From positions 310,001-374,000 of the forward strand of contig NZ_CP073638.1 in the NCBI RefSeq assembly GCF_029962485.1: DNA of 64,000 bases, read 5' to 3'. This DNA is from Burkholderia cepacia. GTDB taxonomy: Bacteria; Pseudomonadota; Gammaproteobacteria; Burkholderiales; Burkholderiaceae. Both the position numbers and the translations under genes were made by a program. Position 1 is the stretch's first letter. The number at the start of each line of letters is the position of its first letter. The notes under the pieces are model-generated. The model did not search any database and was not told the origin of the DNA. It saw only the letters and a list, made by a program, of their open reading frames with translations. Below, piece by piece: positions 18,115-26,760 of this stretch.

Positions 18115-18873
18115 TTATCCGCGACCGACGAACGGCATCGCGGTTGCCATGATCGTCATGGTCAGGATGTTCGTGTCCAGCGGCAGGTTCGCCATCTGGA
18201 CGATCGCGTTCGCGACATGCGTGACGTCCATGCGCGCCTCGGGCGCGAGGCTGCCGTCCGCTTGCGGGACGCCTTGCGTCATCCGTTCCGTGAGCGACGT
18301 CGCGGCGTTGCCGATGTCGATCTGGCCGCACGCGATGTTGTACCGGCGACCATCGAGCGCCAGCGATTTGGTGATGCCGGTGACCGCATGCTTGGTGGCC
18401 GTGTACGCGATCGTATCGGGGCGCGGCGCGTGCGCGGAGATCGAGCCGTTGTTGATGATGCGGCCACCCTGCGGCGTCTGCGCTTTCATCAGGCGCCACG
18501 CGGCCCGAGCACACAGAAAGACGCCGGTCAGGTTCGTCGCGACGACGCTGTTCCACACGTCGATGTCGTATTCGTCGAGGGACACGACAGGCGCATTGCG
18601 GCCGGCATTGTTGAACAGAACATCCAGCCGGCCGAACTGCTGCGCAATTTGCGCGAACGCGTGGTCGACCGAGGCTTCGTCGGTGACGTCGGCGGGAAAC
18701 ACCTGCGCGTCGCCGCCGGCGGTGCGGATCGCGTCCTGAGTTTCGCGCAACGATGCTTCCTTGCGTCCGAGCAGCGCGACGGTGAATCCCGCCTGGGCGA
18801 GCGCGAGGGCCGCTGCGCGACCGATGCCGGAGCCGGCGCCCGTGACGGCTGCGAATTTCTTCGAGACAGACAT
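18115..18873 (-). CDS. Short-chain dehydrogenase/reductase
   Basis: Classical SDR of 252 aa: [17 protein letters not shown] (TGxxxGxG cofactor site, residues 11-19), NNAGRNAP (NNAG), a catalytic Ser in NGSISAHAP and the YTATK motif (Tyr-x-x-x-Lys). It would oxidise or reduce an alcohol/ketone with NAD(P)(H) in the cytoplasm; the substrate is not visible. AGGAAATC precedes the ATG. A LysR gene lies 148 bases upstream on the same strand, and the NmrA-like gene converges from the other side. Confidence 0.85.
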   Translation of the reverse strand: MSVSKKFAAVTGAGSGIGRAAALALAQAGFTVALLGRKEASLRETQDAIRTAGGDAQVFPADVTDEASVDHAFAQIAQQFGRLDVLFNNAGRNAPVVSLDEYDIDVWNSVVATNLTGVFLCARAAWRLMKAQTPQGGRIINNGSISAHAPRPDTIAYTATKHAVTGITKSLALDGRRYNIACGQIDIGNAATSLTERMTQGVPQADGSLAPEARMDVTHVANAIVQMANLPLDTNILTMTIMATAMPFVGRG

Positions 18874-19021
18874 GGCTTGATTTCCTGCTGGTTGAATGAG
18901 GAACGAGGCGACCGAGGGGCGATGGCGTCACCCCTTCGGCAATGTAGTCGAAATGCGCGGCGCACGGATTCGAGCATTCGAGCGATGTCGTAAAGCGCAT
19001 GCGACCGCGCGGTGACGGCGA

Positions 19022-19966
19022 TCATTTCTTCCGGCCGGGCAAGGCCTTCCGCGCCCGCGCGCCCGTCTCCGCGAACAGGTCGACCACCACGTCGCGCAGC
19101 CACCGGTTCCCTTCGTCCTGATTGACGCGCGTATGCCAGAGCATGTGGATCGGCGCACCGGGCAGCGTGACGGGTAGCGCACGCCAGCCGAGCGAAAACG
19201 GCGCGGCGAGCTGCAGCGCGAGATGTTCGGGCACCGTTGCGATCAGGTCGGTGCGCTGCAGGATGTAGCCCACGCTCATGAAATGCGGCACCGTCAGCCG
19301 CACCTGGCGCTTCACGCGGCGCCGTTGCAGCCATTCGTCCACCTGCCCGTGACCGGTGCCGGCCGACACCACGACCAGATGTTCGGCGTCGCGCCAGGTT
19401 TCGAGCGTCAGCGGCGCTTCCTCGAGTGGATGGCCGCGCCTGAACAGGCACACGTAGCGCTGATCGAACAGCCGACGCTGATAGAACCCGCCCTTGAGCT
19501 GGGGCAGCAGGCCGATCGCGAGATCGACACGGCCGTCGGCCATCTCGTCGCCGAGGTTGACGCTCGTGTTGCGGACAGTATTGAGCGCGATGCCCGGCGC
19601 CGCATGCGACAGGTGTTCGAGCAGCGCGGGCAGGAACACGACTTCGCCGATATCGGTCATGCCGATGGTCAGCGTGCGTGTTGCGCGCAGCGGATCGAAA
19701 CCGGTCTCGGGATTCAGCGCGGCGTGCAGCGTCGCGAGCGCATGTGCCACCGGTTCGGCCAGTTGCAGCGCAAATGGCGTCGGCACGACGCCGCCGGGCC
19801 CGCGCACGAACAGCGGATCGCCGAGCCGGCGGCGCAGTTTGGCGAGCGCGTTGCTGACGCCCGGCTGGCTCATGTTCATCTGCTCGGCGACGCTCGACAC
19901 GCGCCGCTCTTGCATCAGCCGCTGGAAAAGCAGCAGCAGGTTGAGGTCGATCTCGCTCAGTTCCAT
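19022..19966 (-). CDS. LysR family transcriptional regulator
   Basis: Protein of 314 aa. The HTH ELSEIDLNLLLLFQRLMQERRVSSVAEQMNMSQPGVSNALAKLRRRLGDPLFVRGPGGVVPT lies at residues 3-64 and a full effector domain follows. NodD/LinR-like subgroup, often tied to aromatic or xenobiotic catabolism. It diverges from the FAD monooxygenase gene at 20133 over 166 bases that include an ATGAA-N5-TTCAT palindrome, so it is the likely activator of that gene. Confidence 0.87.
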   Translation of the reverse strand: MELSEIDLNLLLLFQRLMQERRVSSVAEQMNMSQPGVSNALAKLRRRLGDPLFVRGPGGVVPTPFALQLAEPVAHALATLHAALNPETGFDPLRATRTLTIGMTDIGEVVFLPALLEHLSHAAPGIALNTVRNTSVNLGDEMADGRVDLAIGLLPQLKGGFYQRRLFDQRYVCLFRRGHPLEEAPLTLETWRDAEHLVVVSAGTGHGQVDEWLQRRRVKRQVRLTVPHFMSVGYILQRTDLIATVPEHLALQLAAPFSLGWRALPVTLPGAPIHMLWHTRVNQDEGNRWLRDVVVDLFAETGARARKALPGRKK

Positions 19967-20000
19967 GGGTTTTGCGTGGCCCGGCTCATTGCATTCCGTG

Positions 20001-20015
20001 ATGAAGTAGATTCAT
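20001..20015. promoter_or_regulatory. Candidate LysR box
   Basis: ATGAA-N5-TTCAT palindrome, T-N11-A type, 34 bases upstream of the LysR start at 19966 and about 118 bases upstream of the monooxygenase. Confidence 0.45.
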
Positions 20016-20132
20016 TTCATTTTATTGCGGGATGAAAGTCCACTCCTGAAAATACCGATACGGCACATGCATTCGACATGACCGCTGCGCAAGTCGCGCG
20101 CCCCACATATGAAGATCGGAGACACCTTCATC

Positions 20133-21347
20133 ATGCAGACGAACCTGAAGATTGCGATCGTCGGCGCCGGCATCGGCGGCCTGACTCTCGCGCTCGCATT
20201 GCGCGAGCACGGCATCGACGCACAACTCTACGAACAGACTCATGAATTGCGCGAAGTCGGCGCGGCCGTCGCGCTGTCGGCCAATGCGACGCGGTTCTAC
20301 GAACGCATGGGCTTGCGCGTGGCCTTCGATGCGGTGTGCGCGGACATTCCGGGCCTCGTGTATCGCGACGGGCGCAGCGGCGCGGTGATCGGCCATCATC
20401 GCGGCGAACCCGACTATCGCCGGCAATTCGGCGGCGCGTACTGGGGCGTGCATCGCGCGGATCTGCAGGCCGTGCTGTCGAAGGCCGTCGGTCTCGAATG
20501 CATCCATCTCGGCCATCGTCTGGTCGATCTCGCGCAGCATCCCGATCGCGTCACGCTGTCGTTCGACAATGGCGCGCGCGTCGAGGCCGATCTCGTGATC
20601 GGCGCGGACGGCGCGCGTTCGATCACGCGGCGCTGGATGCTCGGCTACGACGACGTGCTGTATTCGGGCTGCTCGGGCTTTCGCGGCGTGGTGCCGGCCG
20701 CGCGCATGAACCTGCTGCCCGATCCCGACACGATCCAGTTTTGGGTCGGGCCGCATGGGCATCTGCTGCACTATCCGATCGGCGACAACGGCGACCAGAA
20801 CTTCCTGCTGGTCGAGCGGCATCCGTCACCGTGGCCGTCGCGCGACTGGGTCATGCCGGCCGAGGAGGGCGAGCAACTGCGCGTGTTCAGGGACTGGCAT
20901 CCGGCCGTGGTGCAGATGATCACCGCGGTGCCGGTCAGCCAGCGCTGGGGGCTGTTCCACCGTCCGCCGCTGGGCCGCTGGAGCCGCGGGCGCGTGACGC
21001 TGATCGGCGATGCCGCGCATGCCTTGGTGCCGCACCACGGGCAGGGCGCGAATCAGTCGATCGAGGACGCGGTGGTCCTGGCGGCGCAACTCGCGAAGGC
21101 CGGGCCGGGCAACTGGCGCGAAGCGCAGGAAGCCTACGAGCGGCTGCGTCGCGGCCGCACGCGCAAGGTGCAGTACGCGTCGATCTCGGCGGCCGACGTG
21201 CTGCACCTGCCCGACGGGCCGGCCGCGCAGGCGCGCAACGCGCGTCTGGCCGAACGCGACAGTGTGCTGCATCACCTGGACTGGATTCACGACTTCGACG
21301 CGCTTAACGAGGAACCGAGCGAGCGGCAGGGCGGCACGTGGCTTTGA
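20133..21347 (+). CDS. FAD-dependent aromatic monooxygenase (salicylate / 3-hydroxybenzoate hydroxylase type)
   Basis: Group A flavoprotein monooxygenase of 404 aa: GAGIGG (residues 11-16) for FAD, the DG motif VIGADGARS in the middle, and the GD motif LIGDAAHALVPHHGQGANQSIEDAV near residue 290. Members hydroxylate salicylate, 3-hydroxybenzoate or related phenolic acids with NAD(P)H and O2; the exact substrate cannot be told. The start at 20133 is chosen because GGAG lies upstream and MQTNLKIAIVGAG matches relatives; an ATG eight codons upstream lacks a ribosome site. Control by the divergent LysR is likely. No ring-cleavage gene is adjacent. Confidence 0.83.
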   Translation: MQTNLKIAIVGAGIGGLTLALALREHGIDAQLYEQTHELREVGAAVALSANATRFYERMGLRVAFDAVCADIPGLVYRDGRSGAVIGHHRGEPDYRRQFGGAYWGVHRADLQAVLSKAVGLECIHLGHRLVDLAQHPDRVTLSFDNGARVEADLVIGADGARSITRRWMLGYDDVLYSGCSGFRGVVPAARMNLLPDPDTIQFWVGPHGHLLHYPIGDNGDQNFLLVERHPSPWPSRDWVMPAEEGEQLRVFRDWHPAVVQMITAVPVSQRWGLFHRPPLGRWSRGRVTLIGDAAHALVPHHGQGANQSIEDAVVLAAQLAKAGPGNWREAQEAYERLRRGRTRKVQYASISAADVLHLPDGPAAQARNARLAERDSVLHHLDWIHDFDALNEEPSERQGGTWL

Positions 21348-21357
21348 GCCAGCCGAT

Positions 21358-22317
21358 TCAGCCCAGCAGCGGCGGCAGCTCCGCCTTCAGAAAATCGACC
21401 AGCGCGCGCACGGCCGGCATCATGCCGCGCCGGGTCGGGAACAGCAGCACGAGCCGCCCCTCCCGCGAGCGCCACGCGGGCAGGACCACCTGCAGCGTGC
21501 CGGCCGCGATTTCGGTACGGCACGCATACAGCGGCAGGCTCGCGATGCCCAGGCCGGCCAGCGCGGCCTCTTTCAGCGTGGCGACATTGTCGCTCTGCAC
21601 GCGAGGCCGGATCGTCCGCATGACGACGTCGGCGTTCGCGCCGATCAGCCGCAGCGACGCGACCGGGTCGCCGATCGGCGCATGGATCAGGACATCATCT
21701 TCCGGGAGCGCATCGGGCGCGTCGATCGGGCCGGCCGCCACCAGATAGGCCGGGCTGGCGACCAGCCCCCAGCGCGCCGTGCATAGCGGAACCTGGATCA
21801 GGCTCGACGATTCGACGTCGAAACCCACGCCGCGCACGGCCACATCGATGTGCTCGTCAACGAGATCGACTTGCCGATGGCTCGCTTGCAGCGCGAGCCG
21901 GACCTTCGGGTAACGCTGCATGAAACGCGGCAGCAGGCCGGCCAGCACGATATCGGTGATCGCGATCGGCATGCTGGCGCGCACCAGCCCCGACGGCTCG
22001 GCCGTGCGGCGCCGCACGGCCTCCTCGCCGGCCGTCGCCTCGTCGATCATCGCACGGCAATGCACGTAGAGCGCTTCGCCGGCGTCCGTCAGGCTGAGCC
22101 GGCGCGACGTGCGGTGCAGCAGCCGGGTGCCGAGACGGGCCTCCAGATCGGTGACGCGCCGGGAAATATGCGACTTGCTGACGCCGAGCGCGTCGCCGGC
22201 CGCGGTGAAGCCGCGATGCTCGACGACCTTGGCGAACAGGTAGAGGTCGTTCAGATCGGAGGAGGCCGGAGGCACGCTGGATTCACCACGGAGAAAACGT
22301 CGATTGATCGTTTCCAT
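21358..22317 (-). CDS. LysR family transcriptional regulator
   Basis: Protein of 319 aa of the CrgA-like group: DLNDLYLFAKVVEHRGFTAAGDALGVSKSHISRRVTDLEARLGTRLLHRTSRRLSLTDAGE is the HTH and wing (about 21-82). The only ATG in the N-terminal region is at 22317, and it lies inside a perfect palindrome (22307-22328), so DNA binding there would cover both promoter and start codon; a GTG at 22275 is an alternative start. Divergent to the YcaC-like hydrolase/pirin pair, which it probably controls. Confidence 0.85.
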   Translation of the reverse strand: METINRRFLRGESSVPPASSDLNDLYLFAKVVEHRGFTAAGDALGVSKSHISRRVTDLEARLGTRLLHRTSRRLSLTDAGEALYVHCRAMIDEATAGEEAVRRRTAEPSGLVRASMPIAITDIVLAGLLPRFMQRYPKVRLALQASHRQVDLVDEHIDVAVRGVGFDVESSSLIQVPLCTARWGLVASPAYLVAAGPIDAPDALPEDDVLIHAPIGDPVASLRLIGANADVVMRTIRPRVQSDNVATLKEAALAGLGIASLPLYACRTEIAAGTLQVVLPAWRSREGRLVLLFPTRRGMMPAVRALVDFLKAELPPLLG

Positions 22318-22328
22318 TTGGAAACGAT
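22307..22328. promoter_or_regulatory. Perfect palindrome over the LysR start codon
   Basis: ATCGTTTCCA-TT-TGGAAACGAT: 10-bp perfect arms around a 2-base centre. The start codon of the minus-strand LysR gene is within it (22317-22315). Likely the autoregulatory operator of that gene, also facing the hydrolase/pirin promoter. Confidence 0.6.
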
Positions 22329-22468
22329 AGGTTGATTGATAGTGTATTTATCGTTTGTCGTTGCGTAAATATCATTCTTTCCAACCGGCGCTGACATGCA
22401 CCGGGCGATTCGGCGGGTGGTTCGGGCCGCCGATCTGTCATCTCAAGGTCAACGTGAGGAAAGACATC

Positions 22469-23209
22469 ATGAAACGCTTCGCACTTCTGAAATCCGCGGT
22501 GCTCGCCATCGCGCTTGCCGGCTCGGCCGGTGCAACGGTACCGGCCGCCAACGCTGCGCCGGTATCTGCATCCGCGCCGGCCGCCGTCGCGCCGTCGGGT
22601 GCGCCGTATTCGCTGCTGTCGCGCGACAACACCGTGCTGTTGCTGGTCGATCACCAGGTCGGCCTGTTCACGGGCGTACGGGACATCGACGTCGGGCAGC
22701 TCCGCCACAACGTGGTCGCGCTGGCGAAGGCCGCGAAGACGCTTGGCATCCCGGTCATTGTCACCGCGACGATGCCCGACGGCATGTGGGGGCCGACGAT
22801 TCCCGAACTGAAGGCGGCGCTGCCCGGCGTGCCGGTGATCAGCCGCACGTCGATCAACGCGTGGGACGACCCGAACGTGCGGGCCGCGATCGAGAAGACG
22901 GGCCGCAAGCAGGTGGTCATTGCCGGCGTGTCGCTGGAAGTCTGCGCGACGTTCCCGGCGCTGGCGCTGAAGGCGGCCGGTTACGACCCGCGTGTGGTGC
23001 TCGACGCGTCCGGCACGTTCAGCGACGCGAAGCGCACGGCCGGGCTGCAGCGTCTCGCCGGTGTCGGCATCCCCGTGACCGATTACGCGACGGTCGGCGT
23101 CGAGCTGCTGCACGGCAACGACGATCCGAAGGCGCAGCAGGTGTATGCGGACCTCGACATGCCGTTCGCGAACCTCGTGTGGCAGCTCAGGAACGCATCG
23201 GGCAAGTGA
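22469..23209 (+). CDS. Exported isochorismatase-like cysteine hydrolase (YcaC type)
   Basis: Protein of 246 aa. It has a signal peptide (MKRFALLKSAVLAIALAGSAGA, cleavage near residue 30) and an isochorismatase-fold domain: LLLVDHQVGLF with catalytic Asp61 and GVSLEVCATFPALALKAAG with nucleophile Cys159. The string CATFPAL and DASGTFSD are typical of YcaC-like hydrolases, which are usually cytoplasmic; here it is sent to the periplasm. GAGGA stands before the ATG at 22469; the frame is open upstream but unsupported. The pirin gene follows by 91 bases, a common pairing. Confidence 0.84.
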   Translation: MKRFALLKSAVLAIALAGSAGATVPAANAAPVSASAPAAVAPSGAPYSLLSRDNTVLLLVDHQVGLFTGVRDIDVGQLRHNVVALAKAAKTLGIPVIVTATMPDGMWGPTIPELKAALPGVPVISRTSINAWDDPNVRAAIEKTGRKQVVIAGVSLEVCATFPALALKAAGYDPRVVLDASGTFSDAKRTAGLQRLAGVGIPVTDYATVGVELLHGNDDPKAQQVYADLDMPFANLVWQLRNASGK

Positions 23210-23300
23210 CGATTCACGCAGTCTCGCGGCCGGGTGGGGGCGCGTAGCGTCCACGCTGGCGCGCGGCGGACCCATTGGATATCCAGCAAGGAGCACGACG

Positions 23301-24188
23301 ATGAACGACTTTGTGCGGCTGTCGCGCGCGGTTGCCGGCCGCGACTTGACCATCGGCGAATCATTCCGCGCGAAGAATTTCGACGAAAGCATGCTTGGCG
23401 GGGCGATGGACCCGGTCGTCATGCTCGATCACTTCGAGATGACGGCCCCGACGTTCGAGCCGCACCCGCATGCGGGCATCTCGGCCGTGACGTACGTGTT
23501 CGAGGATGCAATGGGCGCGCACGTCAATTACGATTCGCTCGGCAATCACGGGCCCATCGAGCCGGGCGCGCTGCACTGGTTTGCCGCCGGCCGTGGCGCA
23601 GTGCATACGGAGCAGCCGGAAGGCATCGGGCATCGGGTTCATGCGCTGCAAATCTTCGTGAACCTGCCGGCCGCGAAAAAGTACGATGCACCGTATGCCG
23701 TTCACGTCGAGCCGCACGAGATTCCGGAATTCACGGCGCCCGGCGTGCGCGTGCGGGTCGTCTCCGGCAGCAGCAACGGCGTGAACGCATCGGTCACGCC
23801 GAAGCTTCCCGAGCCGTTCACGTTGCTGGACGCGTTCGTGTCGCGCACGGCGTCGTTCGGCCACGAGCTGCCGCGCGGCTGGAACGCGACGATTCACATC
23901 GTGTCAGGCGCGGTGCGCGTGGAGGCTGCCGGGATGACGAGCGGCGTGAAGCAGGGGGAGGCGGTCAGTGTGACGTTCGATCGCGAAGCGTCGGCCGACA
24001 GCGTGCGGATTCGCATCGTTGCCGACGAGGACGCACATTTCGTCGTGCTGTCCGGTGCCGCGTTGCAGCAGCCGATCGCCCGTCACGGCCCATTCGTGAT
24101 GAATACGCACGCGCAGCTCGACGACCGGATCAGCGCATACCGGAGCGGGGCGTTCGGGCAACTGCGCGGGCCGGTCGGCGCGCCGTGA
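23301..24188 (+). CDS. Pirin family protein
   Basis: Bicupin of 295 aa. The metal ligands are visible: HPHAGI (His55, His57) and VHTEQP (His102, Glu104), the Fe-binding set of pirins, with YDSLGNHGPIEPGALHWFAAGRGA between. Bacterial pirins act as redox sensors or quercetinase-like dioxygenases. AAGGAG lies 8 bases before the ATG at 23301. It is probably in one transcript with the YcaC-like gene and under the divergent LysR regulator. Confidence 0.87.
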   Translation: MNDFVRLSRAVAGRDLTIGESFRAKNFDESMLGGAMDPVVMLDHFEMTAPTFEPHPHAGISAVTYVFEDAMGAHVNYDSLGNHGPIEPGALHWFAAGRGAVHTEQPEGIGHRVHALQIFVNLPAAKKYDAPYAVHVEPHEIPEFTAPGVRVRVVSGSSNGVNASVTPKLPEPFTLLDAFVSRTASFGHELPRGWNATIHIVSGAVRVEAAGMTSGVKQGEAVSVTFDREASADSVRIRIVADEDAHFVVLSGAALQQPIARHGPFVMNTHAQLDDRISAYRSGAFGQLRGPVGAP

Positions 24189-24284
24189 GCGGCGCATGGC
24201 CTGATGCCCGCGCGTTGCTTGCGCATCATGCGGCCGGTCGTGTTCCGGCAATGAAGGTCATCGCTCGCCGGCACGGGCGGAGCG

Positions 24285-25220
24285 TCACTTCACGCACTCG
24301 AGCGCGTACTTCAACCCCTGCCCGAGCAACCCGCGCCACACGTCCCACGTATGCCCGCCGTCGACGATGCGCAGCTCGGCCGGGTTCTGCGCGCGGCGCA
24401 GGTGCGTGTACAGCACGCTCGATTCCGCCTGGATCGTCAGGTCGTCGTCGCCGGCCGCGATGAACATCGGCACGCGCCAGGTGCGCGCGAAATAGCCGCG
24501 CAGCAGCGCCGGGTAGTTGAGCTCGTGCCACACGCGCGCGTCGAACTGCCGGTCGCCGAACACGCCGACATAACGCGCGGCGGAATTGAGCGGCGGCTCG
24601 TTCGCATAGATCGCGGGGCTCAGCAGCATCGCGCCGCAGAACAGCCCCGGTTCGAGCAGCGAGAAGCGCAGCGCGCCGAACCCGCCCATCGACACGCCGC
24701 CGATCGTGCGGCCCGCGCGCTGGTTCGACACCGCAAAGTGCGCTTCGACCTCGGGCAGCAGGTCGTTGAGGAACGCACTCTGCATCTTCTCCTTGCGATC
24801 GACGTACCAGTCGGTGCCGCCCTGCGGCATCACGATTACGACGGGCGGAATCTCGTGGCGCTCGATCAGCGTGTCGGCGGTGGCCTGCAGCCGGCCCTGC
24901 GTGACCCAGTCGTTCGCATTGCCGGCATTGCCGTGCAGCAGGTACATCACGGGGTAGCGCGCGCCTTCCGGGTTGTAGCCGGGCGGCAGGTAGACCGTGT
25001 ACGACCATTCGCGCTTCAGCGACGCCGACCGGAACGTGCGCAGCACGACGCTGCTGCCCGGGTTGACCGGCGGCTCCTGGGCGGTCGACGGCGTCGTCGC
25101 GGTCTGGACGGCCGGTGGCGGCGGCACGGGCGAGACCGGCGGCGCGGCCGGCGTGGCGCGGGCGGTGGCGATGGAGCCGGCGATCAGGGCGATGGCGAAC
25201 GGAAGGGCGAGTCGGCGCAT
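24285..25220 (-). CDS. Secreted alpha/beta-hydrolase, esterase D/enterochelin-esterase type
   Basis: Exported esterase of 311 aa. It has a signal peptide (1-22), a Pro/Thr-rich linker to about 55, then the alpha/beta-hydrolase domain: YLLHGNAGNANDW (oxyanion region), nucleophile motif GVSMGG with Ser177, and a histidine late in the chain (DGGHTWDVW). The layout is that of the tributyrin/enterochelin esterase group. It follows the OpgC-like gene by 61 bases on the same strand, so both may act on the same periplasmic glucan or acyl ester. Confidence 0.82.
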   Translation of the reverse strand: MRRLALPFAIALIAGSIATARATPAAPPVSPVPPPPAVQTATTPSTAQEPPVNPGSSVVLRTFRSASLKREWSYTVYLPPGYNPEGARYPVMYLLHGNAGNANDWVTQGRLQATADTLIERHEIPPVVIVMPQGGTDWYVDRKEKMQSAFLNDLLPEVEAHFAVSNQRAGRTIGGVSMGGFGALRFSLLEPGLFCGAMLLSPAIYANEPPLNSAARYVGVFGDRQFDARVWHELNYPALLRGYFARTWRVPMFIAAGDDDLTIQAESSVLYTHLRRAQNPAELRIVDGGHTWDVWRGLLGQGLKYALECVK

Positions 25221-25281
25221 GGCGAAGCGTTTCAGGAGAGGCGCCGGCTATCGTAGCAGCGGCGCATGACGGCGCGGCGCG

Positions 25282-26379
25282 TCATCGCCGCGAACGGAAC
25301 GGCAGCCGCGCGACGAGCGGCCCGTAGAGTTTGGCCACGAGATACAGCAGGCCCATCGCGACGACGTCGGCGATCAGTCCGAGCTTCACGTCGAGATAGC
25401 CTTCGGTCGCCTGGTAAAGCAGCGAATCGACCGCGAGCGAGATGCCGGTGCCCGCGACGAAGCACAGCAGCCCTTGCCGGCCGATCGTGCCGATCCAGGG
25501 CATCGCGTGCGCGACCTTCTTCATCCAGCCGAGGTGCACGAGCTTGGCGGCGAGCCACGCGATCGCGAGGAAGTTCACGAGGCGCAGCGCGCCGAGGTTC
25601 TGCTTGATCGACGGATCGGTCGGGAAGGGCTCGATGCGCAGCCGGTAGTACGCGCCGGCCGCGACGATCGCGAGCGATACGGCCGTCAGCAGCCAGCCCT
25701 GCGGCTTGGGCGCGAGCGTCTGGTACACGGGCTGACAGCGCGCAATCACGCCGAGCACGAACAGGAACTGCCACGCGAACGGGTTGAAATCCCACGGCGC
25801 GCCTTCGACGGTCGGCAGGAAACGCGCGACGTGCGGCGCCGCGTACCAGAGCGACCCGCTGAACGCCAGCATCAGCCACGGCTGCGTGCGCGCGAGCGGC
25901 AGCGCGAGCGGGACGAGCAGCGCGAAGAACGCGTACATCGGCAGCACCGACGCGAGGTAAGGCTGGCGGCGGAACAGCAGGATGTCGCGCAGCGCGGCAA
26001 GCGGTTTGTGCAGCAGGCCGTCGAGGTCGTTGGTCGGCATGTTCGGGCCGTCGATCGCGAACGCGTTCAGCGCGGCGGTGATCAGCAGCATCAGCCCGGC
26101 CGTCACGAGGAACGCGCGATAGATCTCGAACGCGCGCCGGATGAAGCGCTGGCGCGCGGCGGCCTCGTCGTGCCGCTCGGCGAGCGAGTTGTACGCAATG
26201 GCGGTCGCGAAGCCGCCGAGGAACACGAACACCTCGGCCGCGTCGCACAGCGCGTACGCATGCAGCGTCACGCGCGACAGGATGCTGCCGCCGATATGGT
26301 CGACGACGATGACGAGCAGCACGAGGCCGCGGAAGAAATCGAGTTCGGCGTAGCGGCCGGCCCGGGCGGGCGCGGTCAT
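25282..26379 (-). CDS. OpgC-domain membrane acyltransferase
   Basis: Integral membrane protein of 365 aa with about ten TM helices, beginning YAELDFFRGLVLLVIVVDHIGGSIL. The R-G of helix 1 and the following D-H are the conserved catalytic region of OpgC/acyltransferase-3 type proteins, which succinylate osmoregulated periplasmic glucans. The start is placed at 26379 because the protein motif begins there and GGTGG precedes it; the frame is open 14 codons further. The esterase gene lies 61 bases downstream, and no opgGH is in view. Confidence 0.8.
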   Translation of the reverse strand: MTAPARAGRYAELDFFRGLVLLVIVVDHIGGSILSRVTLHAYALCDAAEVFVFLGGFATAIAYNSLAERHDEAAARQRFIRRAFEIYRAFLVTAGLMLLITAALNAFAIDGPNMPTNDLDGLLHKPLAALRDILLFRRQPYLASVLPMYAFFALLVPLALPLARTQPWLMLAFSGSLWYAAPHVARFLPTVEGAPWDFNPFAWQFLFVLGVIARCQPVYQTLAPKPQGWLLTAVSLAIVAAGAYYRLRIEPFPTDPSIKQNLGALRLVNFLAIAWLAAKLVHLGWMKKVAHAMPWIGTIGRQGLLCFVAGTGISLAVDSLLYQATEGYLDVKLGLIADVVAMGLLYLVAKLYGPLVARLPFRSRR

Positions 26380-26760
26380 CGGGCCGCCACCCGGCGCGGG
26401 CCGCGGGCGCGGCCGACGCATGCCGCGCGTGAATCGGGGTGAAGCATGACTTCGTGAAGAAATGGCGAACGGATGCGCATTGTGCCACCGATGCGACGCC
26501 TGCCGGGTTTACGCGGATGGCGGGCCTGCCTGCCGCTGCCGATAAGCCCGGTCAGGCTGTCCGCGCAACGGGGCAGTTGGACGAGCGCAACGCTTTGCGC
26601 GCGGTGACGAACCCCCGATGGACGGACGGTTTGCGACGTGACACCATTTTGTCCTCACGCGGCCGCACACCGCGTCGTCCGCCCTGCGGGCCAAACATAC
26701 AACAGATCAAACATTCGCCGGGCGCTCGGCCTGCCCGGCCCTCGGCTCCGGAGATCCGTC
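26380..26760. other. Intergenic region upstream of porin
   Basis: 381 bases between the divergent OpgC-like and porin genes without a supported gene. CGGAG stands 7 bases before the porin ATG. No convincing operator palindrome was seen; the region presumably holds both promoters. Confidence 0.5.
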
